NCBI GenBank assembly: GCA_900660155.1
Contig: CABFPE010000342.1
Coordinates: forward strand, 671,939 to 735,938
From: Hofstenia miamia
Taxonomy: Eukaryota > Xenacoelomorpha > Acoela > Hofsteniidae
Direction: 5' to 3'
Length of the DNA stretch: 64,000 nt
Position 1 is the stretch's first letter; every line of letters starts with the position of its first letter. The notes beneath the pieces were generated by a model, which saw only the letters and a list, made by a program, of their open reading frames with translations, searched no databases and was not told the DNA's origin. The position numbers and the translations under genes were made by a program. Below are positions 12,825-23,804 of the stretch, piece by piece.

Positions 12825-12968
12825 AATAAGGTTGAACCTACCTCAATAATACCCAAATGTCAACATGGATTTGCATTCTGTAAAACACCACCTGCTCTTG
12901 TTTTGGTGGAGGCTGCCTTTTATTGTGACCCAGTAGTCTCTGGAAGACATGCAATGCATAAGCAATAG
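12825..12968 (+). mobile_element. LINE reverse transcriptase fragment
   Basis: A 48-codon open frame reads NKVEPTSIIPKCQHGF followed by KTPPALVLVE. This matches the conserved LINE RT block 'I...QHGF..G+ST..AL..L.E'. Upstream codons (LTWNTI) stay open for a little longer; downstream similarity stops at about 12920. It is too short for a clade call and could be a remnant of either a jockey-like or an RTE-like element. Confidence 0.5.
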
Positions 12969-13310
12969 CCCTTAGAAGGTCACTGTCCTACTAAACACTT
13001 AGATTTAAAAAAGATTAAGAACTTTTATATACTTATAGAAGAAAGACCGAAATAAGGATTTTTTAAAATTTATTAAAAGACTTAGTGCTTTATAAGCATA
13101 AACATATTTCTAACCCTAACTAAGCAAAACAATGTAAGTCCCTCACTGTGCAGACCTTCAGCTAGGCAGCCATTGTGCACCTCTATTTATATTATAGAGA
13201 GAATTGAATATTCAATATTGTACTTAATTAGAATAAATATTCCTTCATATCAGGTTTGCATTTTAAATGCAATGCATTTCTTGCATTTTCCTCTCTTCTA
13301 TTAATTTTAG

Positions 13311-13352
13311 AATTTGCTATAAGCCACAGGTACAATTATTTGAAATCTTTAG
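13311..13352 (+). CDS. Probable 42-nt exon of the SIDT-like gene
   Basis: An excellent pyrimidine tract and acceptor (tcctctcttctattaattttag) and a perfect AG|gtaagt donor bracket 42 nt. With one base completing an upstream codon, it reads ICYKPQVQLFEIF plus two bases. These two bases join the first base of the 17210 exon to give Arg and continue into the transmembrane segment LLIIVGIVYLIP in the correct frame. In SIDT proteins this position is the end of the cytoplasmic loop just before the second transmembrane helix, so a short basic/hydrophobic lead-in is plausible. The sequence itself is not distinctive enough to be called SIDT alone; the support comes from splice sites and phase. The next exon upstream was not found. 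Confidence 0.55.
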
Positions 13353-15182
13353 GTAAGTGAAGCACAGGAAATTGTGAAGAGTTCAAATTTATCAAAGTGA
13401 GTGTCTTTATACATAAAATTTGCATAAGAAACTTAAATTTTAATTAGTTTAATAGATTATCAATTTTTTGTAATGGACTCAATTTGCTTTCTTTATGAAA
13501 AAATTTAAGACAGCTAATGTATTCCTTCATTTGTTCATGTTGTTTACATGAAATTCATGTTTTCAAAATTAAATAATTTGCTTGTATAAACAATATAGTT
13601 TTTTAATTAATCTGCAGTACAATGATATACAAAGTTTATTCAAAAATAAAATCAACCACAAACATATGAATGACAATTGATTTTGGATGACAAATATTAG
13701 TTTTCACAGGTTAAGTTGTAATAATTTACATGAATTGAGAATAGTAGTGAATGTAATGCAAACAAAGAGTGAGAAAATTTTTACAGTAGCTCTAAGGTTA
13801 AATTCCCTGTGGGACTGATGTGAATTGTGTTAGAGTATGCTCACAAATAGTAATCAAAATCTTATCTTGTTTTTTTAGTGAAGTATTATGAACTTCATAT
13901 AAACTTAACTAATATAATTTATTTTTTAAGTATTTGTAGCTACAATCATATATCAAATATATCAATGCCTTTTAGAATTATGAATGGTGTGCTAAAGCTC
14001 TTTCCTCAATCTGGATCTGAGCTCATTGTACTACTTTATAATTATAATCTACACAGTCTTGAATTTTATGCAAATGCAGTTTATTCAATATTAGAATACA
14101 ACATAAGAAAGCAATTGTATTTTGGGACATGCAATTTTATGCAATCACAGATTATACTGAATGTATGAATTACTGGAGTTTGGCAGCACAAGTTTTGACA
14201 ATGATTTAGTCATGACATTAAAATAATTGTTTTCAAGTCAAATTTGAGTTACTTGGTCTGAGTTTGAATTTAATTGTAACCTAAAGTGACCATGATTTGA
14301 GCTTTCACCATTAAGGAGCTATTTGTTGCCCCAGACCCAGTGCAGTTTCCTCCCAAATTGTCGCCAGATCTTAAGCAATACTTATCATAACCAAATCCTT
14401 GATGATAAATCTAAAGGAGTTAGTAGATAATTAAAATGAAAAAGATCAAATGCAGTTAGAGGAAGACAAATTTATTGTGCACTCTGCTACAGTTTTCTCA
14501 GATATTTATTACAAAATTCTGTAAATTATTACCTGGATACTGTTTACAGTTTTAAGCACAATTTCCCTCACAAAGTTAAAATGAGCAATCACACGTAATG
14601 TTAATCGAGGGGACAAATAATAATTCTATCAAATAACTACACTTGAAAATGTGAAAAAATTGAATTAAAGAAATTGATACAAATTGATAGCACCTAATCA
14701 TCAAATCAGGACGTCAAAAAAGACCTAACACTATTCTCAGAGTGCCAAATAATTAAAAGGAAAAATAGGGTCTGAGTGACTCTGCAGTATTACACTACCC
14801 TCACATGTTTACACTTTTATCTTTAGGACCTTGCATATTGTTATATCATATGATATGCACTTTAGAAATTACATCAACTTGGTTGTCTGGTTCATGCATT
14901 TTACTAAAGAATAATGCTTATCATTTGGAAGGAAAATCCTCATTTTCATACAAATAAAGCAATAGCATTAGCAAAGTCAGCACCTAAAATTTAACAATTG
15001 AGGAGTTCTTATTTTAAGACTTGGTGCAAATTGAGTTAATTTTTGTTGTCATTTATTGTCATGAACCTTGATAAGTCTCTGTTAATTCTTGTAATTATTT
15101 TATTAGAATTTAGAAAGCATTTCAATGGTTAAAATGATTAAAGTCTATACCATAGAGTTGAAATTTATTAGTTATGCACTTA
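13353..15182. other. Intron sequence, no feature recognised
   Basis: AT-rich sequence. A 96-codon frame at 13878-14168 follows a fair acceptor but has no family similarity, no plausible donor and composition typical of chance frames. Confidence 0.5.
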
Positions 15183-15690
15183 AGCATAATACAGGGCGTC
15201 CAAGAAGTAGGGTGCGATTCGAAAAAGGATTTTCTTGCAGGCATCAACCCTATTTAGTATATTTTCTTGTAATAAAAACTGCACCAAGGTTGGTCGGAAA
15301 GCTTTAAAATTACAGTCTTTTTTCATAGCATTGTGGAGTGTTGATTTCATCATATCCAATTCAGATGCACGACTATGTATTCTTTTTGTTGGCGACTTTC
15401 TAACTGACTGTTCAATATCGGTAACTTTGCTTGATCTTTCTTTGGGAGGGCCAGAGTGCTTTTTATCCAATATGGAACCCGTTAAGAACAATTTGTATTC
15501 TCATTCTCTTATTTTTCTCTTGGCGCCACTTCATTGAATTTTTCATTGAACCTGTCGCTAACAACCTTCATGTGATACTTTGTTTTTCGTGATTCATGCC
15601 ACCACACTGCTGCTAATATTCGTGCTTCCAAAGTTTATGGGAATTTTATTTGTCGATATATTTCTTCATTAAATGAAAAATGTACAGATT
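15183..15690 (-). mobile_element. Internally deleted mariner-like element (N-terminal half)
   Basis: Minus-strand frames encode the helix-turn-helix half of a Tc1/mariner transposase: WWHESRKTKYHMKV and FNEKFNEVAP near 15530-15600, then LTGSILDKKHSGPPKER, SVRKSPTKRIHSRASEL and KAFRPTLVQFLL at about 15260-15490. This matches the typical 'TGSV.DK.RSGRP....E..V....RSP.KS.R..A.E......' pattern. The catalytic DDE half is absent: the frame runs straight into what looks like the 3' terminal repeat (tacagggcgtccaagaag on plus, about 15190-15207). This is therefore a deletion derivative. A frame change occurs near 15495. The other end is not recognisable, and a 5'-truncated Penelope-like element begins about 25 bp beyond it. 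CpG dinucleotides are frequent compared with the surroundings, suggesting a younger insertion. Confidence 0.8.
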
Positions 15691-15712
15691 TACATGCTAG
15701 TTGTAGTAACAA

Positions 15713-16810
15713 ATAGATGGAATGCCAATGGGGTCACCACTTAGTCCAACATTAGCCAACTTTGCAATGGATCTAATTGAGAGCAAATTCGAAAATCTTC
15801 AAAACATTAAACCTTTAATATACTGTAGATATGTCGATGATATCTTTGCAGGGTTTCATTCAAAAGAAGATTCTATAAAGTTTTTGAAGCATTTGAATGA
15901 ATATGTATCGGAAATCAAATTCACTATAGAACATGAAAAAGACAATAGGATAAACTTTCTTGATATCACAGTAACTAAGCATATTAATGACATTCAACCA
16001 AATGGTACCAAAAGCCAACTTGTACAGGTTTATACATACCATCATCAAATTGTGATGAACATCATAAAATCAATCCCATTTCATGCTTAATCAATAGAAT
16101 ATTTGAATCATGCTCTAATTATAAAAGTTTAACAGAAAGTTTGGATAAAATCACAGAGGATCTTAAAAATAATGGCTATCCACAAAAATTAATTTGTAAG
16201 ATGATTGATAAAAAATTTTCATCCAAGAAACAAACATTAAATACTACAAATAACCAAGAAAAAACAAATATATACTGGAAGTTACCATTCATAAGAACAC
16301 GAGAAGAACAACTGAAGACAACCATAAGAACATATAACAAAGAATTACAAGTTTCGAAAATTTGTCCAGTATTTTATGAAAAGAAAACCATGCAGATGAT
16401 CCTTAATAAAGATCATATACCAATTTCCCTGTCTTCTAATATCGTTTATTCATACGACTGTGATGAATGTTCAAGTTCATACATTGGCGAGACTAGAAGA
16501 CATTTAGAAACTTGGGCAAAAGAACATATAAGAGGGCATCTACAATCAGAAATATATATTCATGGATGTGCACCTAAGTTAAAAAATTTTTAACATACTA
16601 GTAAAGCATCGTGAAACTAAGATAGCAGAAGACATATGTATTAAATCAACCAAGAAAACGTTAATAAAAAAACAAAGACATCAATCAAATTTAAACATTT
16701 ACCAAACATCAAAAACATTTAAAGAAAAAGTTCGGGAACATTGCTACAAATGCTTGAAGATGACAACAATGTTTGTTGAAACATGTTGCGATAAAAGCAA
16801 TAAAACTTTT
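15713..16810 (+). mobile_element. Penelope-like element, 5'-truncated, broken
   Basis: The plus strand starts inside the RT core: MPMGSPLSPTLANFAMDL (about 15722), then the catalytic YVDDIFAGF (about 15831) and the thumb region with NFLDITVTKH. The C-terminal part (about 16340-16560) ends with a GIY-YIG endonuclease: YSYDCDECSSSYIGETRRHL (about 16450-16507), with the CxxC and YIGET signatures of Penelope-like elements. RT fused to a C-terminal GIY-YIG is diagnostic of the EN+ Penelope group. The 5' half of RT is missing. The 3' tail (aagatgac...gttgaaacatgttg, about 16755-16790) ends at a TA array. A few breaks are present, and the copy is fairly young. Confidence 0.92.
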
Positions 16811-16811
16811 C

Positions 16812-16834
16812 ATATATATATATATATATATATA
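16812..16834. repeat. (TA)n at the Penelope-like 3' end
   Basis: TA run directly after the element's 3' tail. Confidence 0.95.
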
Positions 16835-17112
16835 ATTATCAAGTTCTACAATTATCTGCTTTTATTTCAAAACATCTATCAGTAAAGTTTAATTAAATCT
16901 AGTTCTACTAAATTAAATGCTAAAAACTGATTTTCTAAGCAAGCACTTACCAGTCATGATGTTATAGCATTCAATGTTATTTCTGAAACACAAATGCTCA
17001 ATTAAATGTTTTGCCAATTGGCAGTAAATATTGAAGTCGATGTGTATAAGCTAACTAGTATGTGTTTTGTATCTTTACTTTAGAATGATATTTTTATGTG
17101 TTTGTCTAAGCT

Positions 17113-17113
17113 C

Positions 17114-17150
<37 letters not shown>
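17113..17150. repeat. (TA)n microsatellite
   Basis: TA run with one G interruption, 60 bp upstream of the SIDT exon. Confidence 0.95.
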
Positions 17151-17209
17151 GCCTGATTTAACATTTGATTATGCATCAAATAAAATAACAAATTTACATT
17201 TACTTTTAG

Positions 17210-17350
17210 GCTTTTAATTATTGTTGGAATTGTTTATCTAATTCCTGCAATTCAGCTGGTTTTCATATTTCCTAGTTTTGCAGAAGAAACAGGAAATGGA
17301 GATCTTTGCTATCAAAATTTTTGGTGTCGACGACCACTTTGGATATTTGA
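17210..17350 (+). CDS. SIDT: SID-1/SIDT-like transmembrane protein, exon with TM2 and the CYxNFxC loop
   Basis: After acceptor tacttttag the frame reads a hydrophobic helix (LLIIVGIVYLIPAIQLVFIF) and a loop containing TGNGDLCYQNFWCRRPL, ending two bases into a codon at donor GA|gtaaat. From memory, vertebrate SIDT1/2 have a matching helix ending in 'PVVQLV' and a loop 'GNQDLCYYNFLCAHPLG' at the same place; the two loop cysteines are conserved here. SID-1 proteins are multi-pass membrane proteins that move or bind dsRNA and nucleic acids at the plasma membrane or lysosome. Phase joins exactly to 21519: GA+A gives Glu, then DFNHVLSN. The RRPLW replacement of the usual AHPLG is a divergence worth noting. 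No stop or frame change is seen, so the exon looks functional. Confidence 0.9.
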
Positions 17351-18749
17351 GTAAATATTTTTATACTTTTTAGTTCTAAGATAAAATAATCAAACATTTC
17401 AAGAAATATGGGTTTATACTAGGCTATAGTGTGCATATGAAATATATATTCAATCTTTTCAATTTATACCTAATGAAATATATTTGAATGAATTTTCTAA
17501 ACATTCTTCAAAAATTGGAAAGTAATTTTTAGTAATATTAGAAATGGCATATTCAGAATGGTGAACTGATTACATTAGATATCACATCATTAATGCTAAT
17601 GTTATATATAATGTAGCAGAAGCAAACCTACATACTAACACAACTATGTAAAGCCATTGCATAGACATATAATTTAGAAACCTGTGAAAAAAGATTTATG
17701 ACTGTATGTGCAGTTGTTTGATTTTTTTAGCAAATTTTAGTGTTACACTAAAACAAATATTTTAATGGTAAAATATCAATTACTTTCTATGATCTAGACA
17801 TACCAGAAAAAAATATTAGTACTAAAAATTCTGATATCACATTGCAATTTTAACTTGACTAACCTAGGAAATTTAACCAAGCTTGAGAACTATAATACTA
17901 ATCATGCAAATTGATTTGAGGTGTTTTGATTTAGGAATTAGGAAATATTTTATTAAATTTCCAAATCATCAACTGACAAAATAAGTAGATAAAAGAGCTT
18001 AATGAAAAGAAAAAAGTTGTGGAAAGTATTAATACACTGTTGAAACCAAGAAATATAATATCAAGCATGTTATTGGAAGCAGTTTTTGAGAAGTGATGAT
18101 TATTATATATTGTTTTTTGACTAGTTGTGATTTCTGGCAAGACCATGACCCTTCTATGAAAGGAATAATTTGGATAAAGTTCGTAGTTTCTCTGTTAAGA
18201 AATGATATAATTAAAAAAATAAAAAATAATTGGCAGGGGCCAATAAACAATTTATAACAGCATGAAATTTGATATAATTGGACATGCAGATTTCTAAGCA
18301 GAAATGAGTCAGTTGCTGTGATAATACTACATCTGTCATGAATCAAGATGTGAAAAGCAAATACTACAATTTTACTGTGCATCATATTCTAATAGACATG
18401 GTCATCATGATAATCTCTTTATTTCTAATGTGGCATAACTGGATCAATTATCTACTTTTAACATTGCTGACTTTAGTTCTTTGTAAACTGTGCAATTTTA
18501 GGTTAATTATTTCTGATAATTATTATGCAGGATTTTTGTTAGCTTAAAAGATTATTGTACAGACCCTGTTCTATTTACTCATGTTAGCAACAGTCTACTA
18601 TTGTTTTTGAATCCTTTACAAGTTTTGTTCAAATAAATATGTGCAATATATTCATCTATTTCTCAGTTATTCTCAGTAAATTCTTTTTACTTTTTTCTTG
18701 ACTTTATAATTTACCAAAAAATTATGTGTTTCTAACTTTCCAACTGTGT
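17351..18749. other. Intron, no feature recognised
   Basis: AT-rich sequence without recognisable repeats or ORFs of note. Confidence 0.5.
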
Positions 18750-19175
18750 AGTTAAAGGGCTCCTTAAATGTGGTATGACTTGGCTGGCTTGTTTCATTTA
18801 GCTTAGGCTAGGTGTATGGCTAGGGCTTTTGTACTGCTTGTCATTTGTTATTAAAATTGTCATTAATGATGTCACCATTGCACTGAGTTTAGGTTATTTA
18901 AAATAAGCACTTAGGTTACCTACTTGCACCCAAGAATTAGGGCTTCTTTATTCTTAATCTAATATTAAGAATATTGCTCTAATACTATGCAACTCTTCTT
19001 AAAGGTTATCTGTATCAAGTCAGCCAATGGTGGCCACTCTTCCAAAGCATGATCTCCTGTTTTACTTTAACTTATATTAGGATAAAGTATAAAAGCAGGA
19101 GGAGTTAATTATTTTGTAGTATTGGTAAATCCATGCATCAACGCAAAACCCTCAATAAGCTATTATAGTAGAATA
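18750..19175 (+). repeat. LTR-like copy, same family as 48005-48370 (fossil)
   Basis: This shares an ordered series of blocks with 48005-48370: ACTGCTTGTCATT, GCACTGRGTTTAGGT, TAGGGCTTCT..TTTATT, a short WGTGGCCA block, CATGATCTCC-like and TTTCATGCCAATGCCACA. No pol or gag follows, so it looks like a solo LTR or an orphan end. Divergence between the copies is high by eye, so it is old. Confidence 0.55.
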
Positions 19176-21518
19176 GTTAGCTGATTTCATGCCAATGCCA
19201 CACTAATTTATCATCTCTTCTTTCAATAATTTTTCTTCATGACTAAATATATCTACCATTTTGTTTACAATGTTAAATTTCTTCTTGCAATATATAGTGG
19301 TTGAATGATTCTGTCCAAAATGTAAGTTGGTAATGTTAACCAGGGTCATCAAGTGAAATGCCCTTTATTTTCACAATAAAACCACTTCTTCTTTGTTCTC
19401 TTATGTTACCAAGTTTCTCATGATCTTGTATAACACAATTTTAAAAAAAGGAACTTCCACTTTGTCTTTTCCAGGCAAGGATCTGTGCAGTCCACACAAA
19501 ATAAATAAAAGCAGGAAATACTAAATGCAAAATGGGTGATATTCTATAAAAGCAGAGTTTTGTGAAAATATCATGAACCCACAATATTGGCAAAAATCAA
19601 AGTGCAGCTTGAGGCATGTATTTATTACTAAATAGTAAGATGTAACTTTTCTGCAATTTGATTCCCATAAATGTAAAAATAAATCCAATTCTTATCACTA
19701 TTCAATGTTAATAAAAAGTAAGCAAAAAAGTAAAAAACAATATTAACAATTGTTTTTTTAGGTTTTTTGTTATATTTGTTTACTATACTTATTGATTTGC
19801 TCACTTTTTCTTTGGAAGAGTTGCATGAAATACATGATATTTTATAGTGAGTATGGCAGAATTGGGGAAATATTTTGCGGGTTGGCTAGGGTGAATTAAA
19901 AAAAGTTGTTTTGATTATTGAAAAAGCAGTTTCTGAAAAGCTGCCTGTACTTCTAAAACAACACTTTCCAAGTTTTTATATACTTGCCATTTTAGGTCTG
20001 CTGGATTAACTCTATTTTTCTTTGCAAAAGGGCAAAATTGTATAGTTATGGCCTCATAATATACACTAAGCTCCTGTAAATTATCCCTGGTCTTCCTTAT
20101 TTCCCTTGTCAAGATAGGCATTTAAATTTTCAAAGTAGTGAAATTGCATTACATGAAACAGCTTAATGATATTACAGTAAAATTTAATGTGAATTTAAGT
20201 GGTTGTCTTGATAAGGGAAATAAAGAAAAACTGGGAAAATTTATGTGATTTTTATTTGTTTTTTGAAGCCTTATAAAGTGATGAACAGCTAATAAATAAA
20301 ATTAAGGATATTTTTAGGAGTTGCAAATTTGCTCCCTTGTAAGTTACAATAGGAGTGGCCAGTAGAGTTAATATATGCATAAATCTTGAAAAAGTGTTGT
20401 TTTATAACTAGAGGCTGCTGTTTAGTACACATATTTTCAAAAACAAATAAAAATGTTTCCACTCTCCTCAAATGTTAGCCAACATTGAGGCATGATAATC
20501 TTGTCCACCTCCAATCATAGTAATTCAAAGAAATTTATAGTCTACATTACAAATGATTTATGTGAAATTTTTTGTTAGTATTTATTAATATTCTATATTA
20601 TGCATGGCACCTAAGTACATGTTTATTTAATAATTATATCATATATGTTTTTAGGAATACTTAGTTATTCAAATAGGCCAATTGTATAACTTATTATTCA
20701 CAAAAATGAAATTTAAATCATTTTAATCAATTGCATTTACACATGTTAGATAGTTGCATTGTGAACTGGAAAATTTTAATCTAATAGGTACATTATTTCT
20801 TTATATTTATTGTTTACAACTCTTTTTAGTAATGTGATATAAAAATATTCAATACATTCTATATTTCTCATTATTTAAAATTTTGGAAAAAATTGGTTTC
20901 CCATTATGTTAGTGACTTACACAAGAAACAATTTTTGGTGTAACAGTGTCTGTCAAATTTATCTCAGAACTACTGTTGAAATAATAAGTGCATATTTACA
21001 TTCTACCATTTGCATCTAGTCTAAGGTATTTCAACAGTCAAGTGATTATTTTCTACAAATCAATTATAATCTTTCACTGTTTACTTGTTTGATTCAGTTC
21101 ATAGAAAAAATTAATTTTGCCACTGTTTATTAATATTTTTGCAACCACCTGTAATTTATTTTGTTTTCTAATATATTGAAAAACTACACACTGATAATAA
21201 TGGAGATGACCACTAAAGAAAAACACAAAATCAGTCATAAAAAATAACTTTTAACCAATAATTTTAAATAGTTTATAAAGCTTCATGTAATTATCAATAC
21301 ACAAATAGTCAAAGAGTTAATAATAATTTAACTAGTTAAAGGCACATTACAAATTAATCACCTTCTTAGCAATTAAATTATTTTGCTGATTCCTGTAATA
21401 TTTCCCATTTATCAATATCTTTGATAAAACTTATGCATGTTTAAAATTATTTAAGACTTTCATTACCCTGCTATTCTTGGGTAGATGTTGTTATATTTTT
21501 TATTTACAATCATTTTAG
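19176..21518. other. Intron with one unrecognised minus-strand frame
   Basis: Mostly AT-rich and featureless apart from the 19915-20121 frame and a minus-strand 60-codon frame at 20289-20471 containing INSTGHSYCNLQGSKF. Neither matches a family I can name. Confidence 0.4.
19915..20121 (-). CDS. Unrecognised 68-codon frame, possibly transposon-derived
   Basis: I do not recognise this gene. The minus-strand frame has a protein-like composition, richer in charged and less in Phe/Ile/Asn runs than chance frames here (KTRDNLQELSVYYEAI, then KKNRVNPADLKWQVYKNLES). It has no signal peptide, no clear motif and no splice-site support. It sits antisense within the 17350-21519 intron of the SIDT-like gene. 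A retroelement fragment is likelier than a host exon. Low confidence. Confidence 0.25.
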   Translation of the reverse strand: MPILTREIRKTRDNLQELSVYYEAITIQFCPFAKKNRVNPADLKWQVYKNLESVVLEVQAAFQKLLFQ

Positions 21519-21615
21519 AGATTTTAATCATGTTTTAAGCAACATTGGTTATATTGGCTTGGGACTTTTGTCAGTACTGATAACCTTCACAAAAAGTGCA
21601 AGATGCTATGAAAAG
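21519..21615 (+). CDS. SIDT: SIDT-like exon, TM3 (FNHVLSNIGY motif)
   Basis: The acceptor is acaatcattttag and the donor is AAG|gtatgt. The frame reads DFNHVLSNIGYIGLGLLSVL followed by ITFTKSARCYEK. From memory, the SIDT signature here is 'FNNxxSNxGYxxLGLLFLLI', one of the most conserved stretches of the family and the start of the CREST hydrolase-like helical bundle. The exon keeps the Asn, Ser-Asn and Gly-Tyr residues of that signature. It ends in phase 0. The next family segment ('HYGIPxHFGLFY...SACYHVCP') should follow but is not found in the 24 kb before the next recognised exon. Confidence 0.93.
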
Positions 21616-22687
21616 GTATGTGTAATTTATATAAAGTCATTATACTAAGTTTCTTACCTTTATTTACTATGCACCAATAATATTGTAAAGGAAAAACATT
21701 TATATATAAAATCAAACAGGGATGGGTGACTTTTTTACAAACTATCATAAAAATTTGTGGCAGGTTAGAACATACATATGATTTTAAGAGCAAAAATGCT
21801 ATATTTAAGTTGTAAATTATAATGCTTAACAGGTGTATATTTTTGTTTCTACTGCTATTTATTTTATTCTTTAATTTTTTTAAAAAATTTTTTAAGGTAA
21901 TACATTTAAAATTGTATAACAAAATCATTAATGAGCTTTTATGTTTCTTAGCATTATGGTAAAAATTTTTTATCAATTGTTTATAAATGTTTAAGCAATT
22001 CAGTGTTGGTACTAATTTACATAACATTCTATCTAAGAAACTTTCTTGAAACTAAAAAGCATTAATTGCCAAAGTAAGTTGATAAGATAAGTCAAAATGG
22101 TCATTATTAAGATAAATATTTATAATTAACATGCTACTGGTTTAGTCTTTAAATAATTATAATAATAAAGGATAATTGCATAGAAATTTCAAAAATGAAG
22201 TAGTAATTTTCTATCAATTAGAGCAATGTTTTCTTAAAATTCAAACACTGAGACAATAGTTCTCAGAGGAAATCCCATGTTTGAGACAAATTAGTAAAAG
22301 TCTGAAAGTTTTAATGAGGCCCAGAATATTGTTTTTTAATTATTGTTTTATCATGTTGTGCTCTTTTTCAGAAATTTACATATTGCTTCTAATTGGGACT
22401 GAATGCTTGAACTTGTGCTGCAATTATATGTGTTTCTGTTTCTTTCTTCAATCTGATCATTAAATACTTGCTGTGTTGCCCTTAATGTGTCAATTCTACT
22501 CTGGTATGTCCTCCTTCCCTGATCTCTATTCTCATCCTTTTTATTCCATAATTACATAATTTGCATGTGCTCATTTTACTATTCTATATATTTCTTCAGT
22601 ACTAGTGCCTTTTTGCTGTTTGATTTTTAAATTCTATCTACATCTTGTTTCTTGTAGCTGCCTGCTCAACCCACTTAATTCCATCAT
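21616..22687. other. Intron, no feature recognised
   Basis: AT-rich. Antisense open frames around 21587-22027 are low-complexity and consistent with chance. Confidence 0.5.
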
Positions 22688-22890
22688 TTCATTTTTATTC
22701 CATTCAAATATACCTATCACCAGCAATATATATATAGTTCATTAAAAATACTTATTTGCTTAGCTCATTTCCTATTTCATTACATACCAAAATGTGAAAA
22801 AATCAATACATACCAAATATCAAGACACCACTGCTAATTTTGGAATATCACCTAAACCAATGTATGAAACAATATTTTTTTTGAAGCTTC
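22688..22890. repeat. 203-bp direct duplicate, left copy (assembly artefact likely)
   Basis: By reading, this is identical base for base to 23602-23804. Its right edge ends exactly at a single n (22891) and the other copy starts exactly after the n at 23601. That layout is what two overlapping contig ends give when a foreign contig has been wedged between them. Confidence 0.9.
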
Positions 22891-22891
22891 N

Positions 22892-23600
22892 TAATTAATA
22901 ATTTTTCTTCTTAATCCTTTCTTGTGGATTGGATGGATAATTGCTTGTTTCCAGAGAGATGGAAATGTACCTGATATAATTATATTCTGAAATAGTTGTA
23001 AAATATGTGGTGCAAGTGCTGTTGAAAACTTTTTCAAGAAACAATTGGGGATGTTATCATATCCACATCCTTTCATTGAGAGATTGGAAATAACTTCAAA
23101 TACGTCTTCAATTTCTATTTCAAGATTATTGATTAACGACAATGGAAATGAGATATTCATAATATTAGTATCATTTGGATTATAAACAGAACAAAAGTAA
23201 TCATTAAAAGCATTTGATATATCATGAAAATCAGTGAGATCTATGTCGTTATAAGACATTACTTTAGGAAAACTAGAATGAGACATTGCATTTAAAAGAG
23301 AGTAACATTCTTTTAAATTTGATTTGAAAGAAAAATTGTTAATAAAAGTAACTTTATCTAACTCTATGGAGTCTAATAGATTCCTAACAGCTTTACGATA
23401 TAAGTAATAGTTAAAAGTACGTTTTTTTCTTAAAGTATTCAATTTATTAAGGCAATGTATTGAATGAGAACTAAGATATGTTGGTAGTAATTGACGTTTT
23501 CTTCTTCTATATGGTATAGAATTATCGATAATTGTAAAGAGATTATTGTACTGATAGTTAACATAAGCATCAATGTGTATGTCTATGATATCAAAACTAA
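22892..23600 (-). mobile_element. LINE fragment (jockey/CR1-like), probably misplaced contig
   Basis: A long minus-strand open frame covers the linker between endonuclease and RT plus the first RT block: RRRKRQLLPTYLSSHSIHCL, NAFNDYFCSV, then SMKGCGYDNIPNCFLKKF and SGTFPSLWKQAIIHPIHKKG. 'G.D.IP...LK' and 'FP..WK.A...PI.KKG' are the standard entry to LINE RT. Apart from the ends at the two n bases it has no lesion, so it is a young copy. Because it is bracketed by n bases inside a 203-bp duplication, its genomic position here is doubtful. Confidence 0.88.
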
Positions 23601-23601
23601 N

Positions 23602-23804
23602 TTCATTTTTATTCCATTCAAATATACCTATCACCAGCAATATATATATAGTTCATTAAAAATACTTATTTGCTTAGCTCATTTCCTATTTCATTACATA
23701 CCAAAATGTGAAAAAATCAATACATACCAAATATCAAGACACCACTGCTAATTTTGGAATATCACCTAAACCAATGTATGAAACAATATTTTTTTTGAAG
23801 CTTC
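23602..23804. repeat. 203-bp direct duplicate, right copy (assembly artefact likely)
   Basis: Identical partner of 22688-22890. The true sequence is probably one copy, joining 22890 directly to 23805. Confidence 0.9.

Larger units (their letters stand above)
11521..13310. other. AT-rich, mostly featureless; intronic or 5' of the SIDT exons
   Basis: It contains a TA array (12184-12218) and a short LINE RT fragment (12825-12968). I looked for SIDT ectodomain exons here and found none I could support. Confidence 0.5.

Noticed and set aside
13878-14168. A 96-codon plus frame behind a decent acceptor, considered as a SIDT ectodomain exon.
   Set aside because: No donor, no family-like residues, and composition like other chance frames.
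14290-14400. A GC-richer stretch encoding FVAPDPVQFPPKLSPDL-like residues, considered as an exon.
   Set aside because: No usable splice donor in frame and no recognisable family.
21587-22027. A 146-codon minus-strand frame overlapping the SIDT exon.
   Set aside because: Antisense to a recognised exon and low-complexity Leu/Lys/Asn composition typical of AT-rich chance frames.
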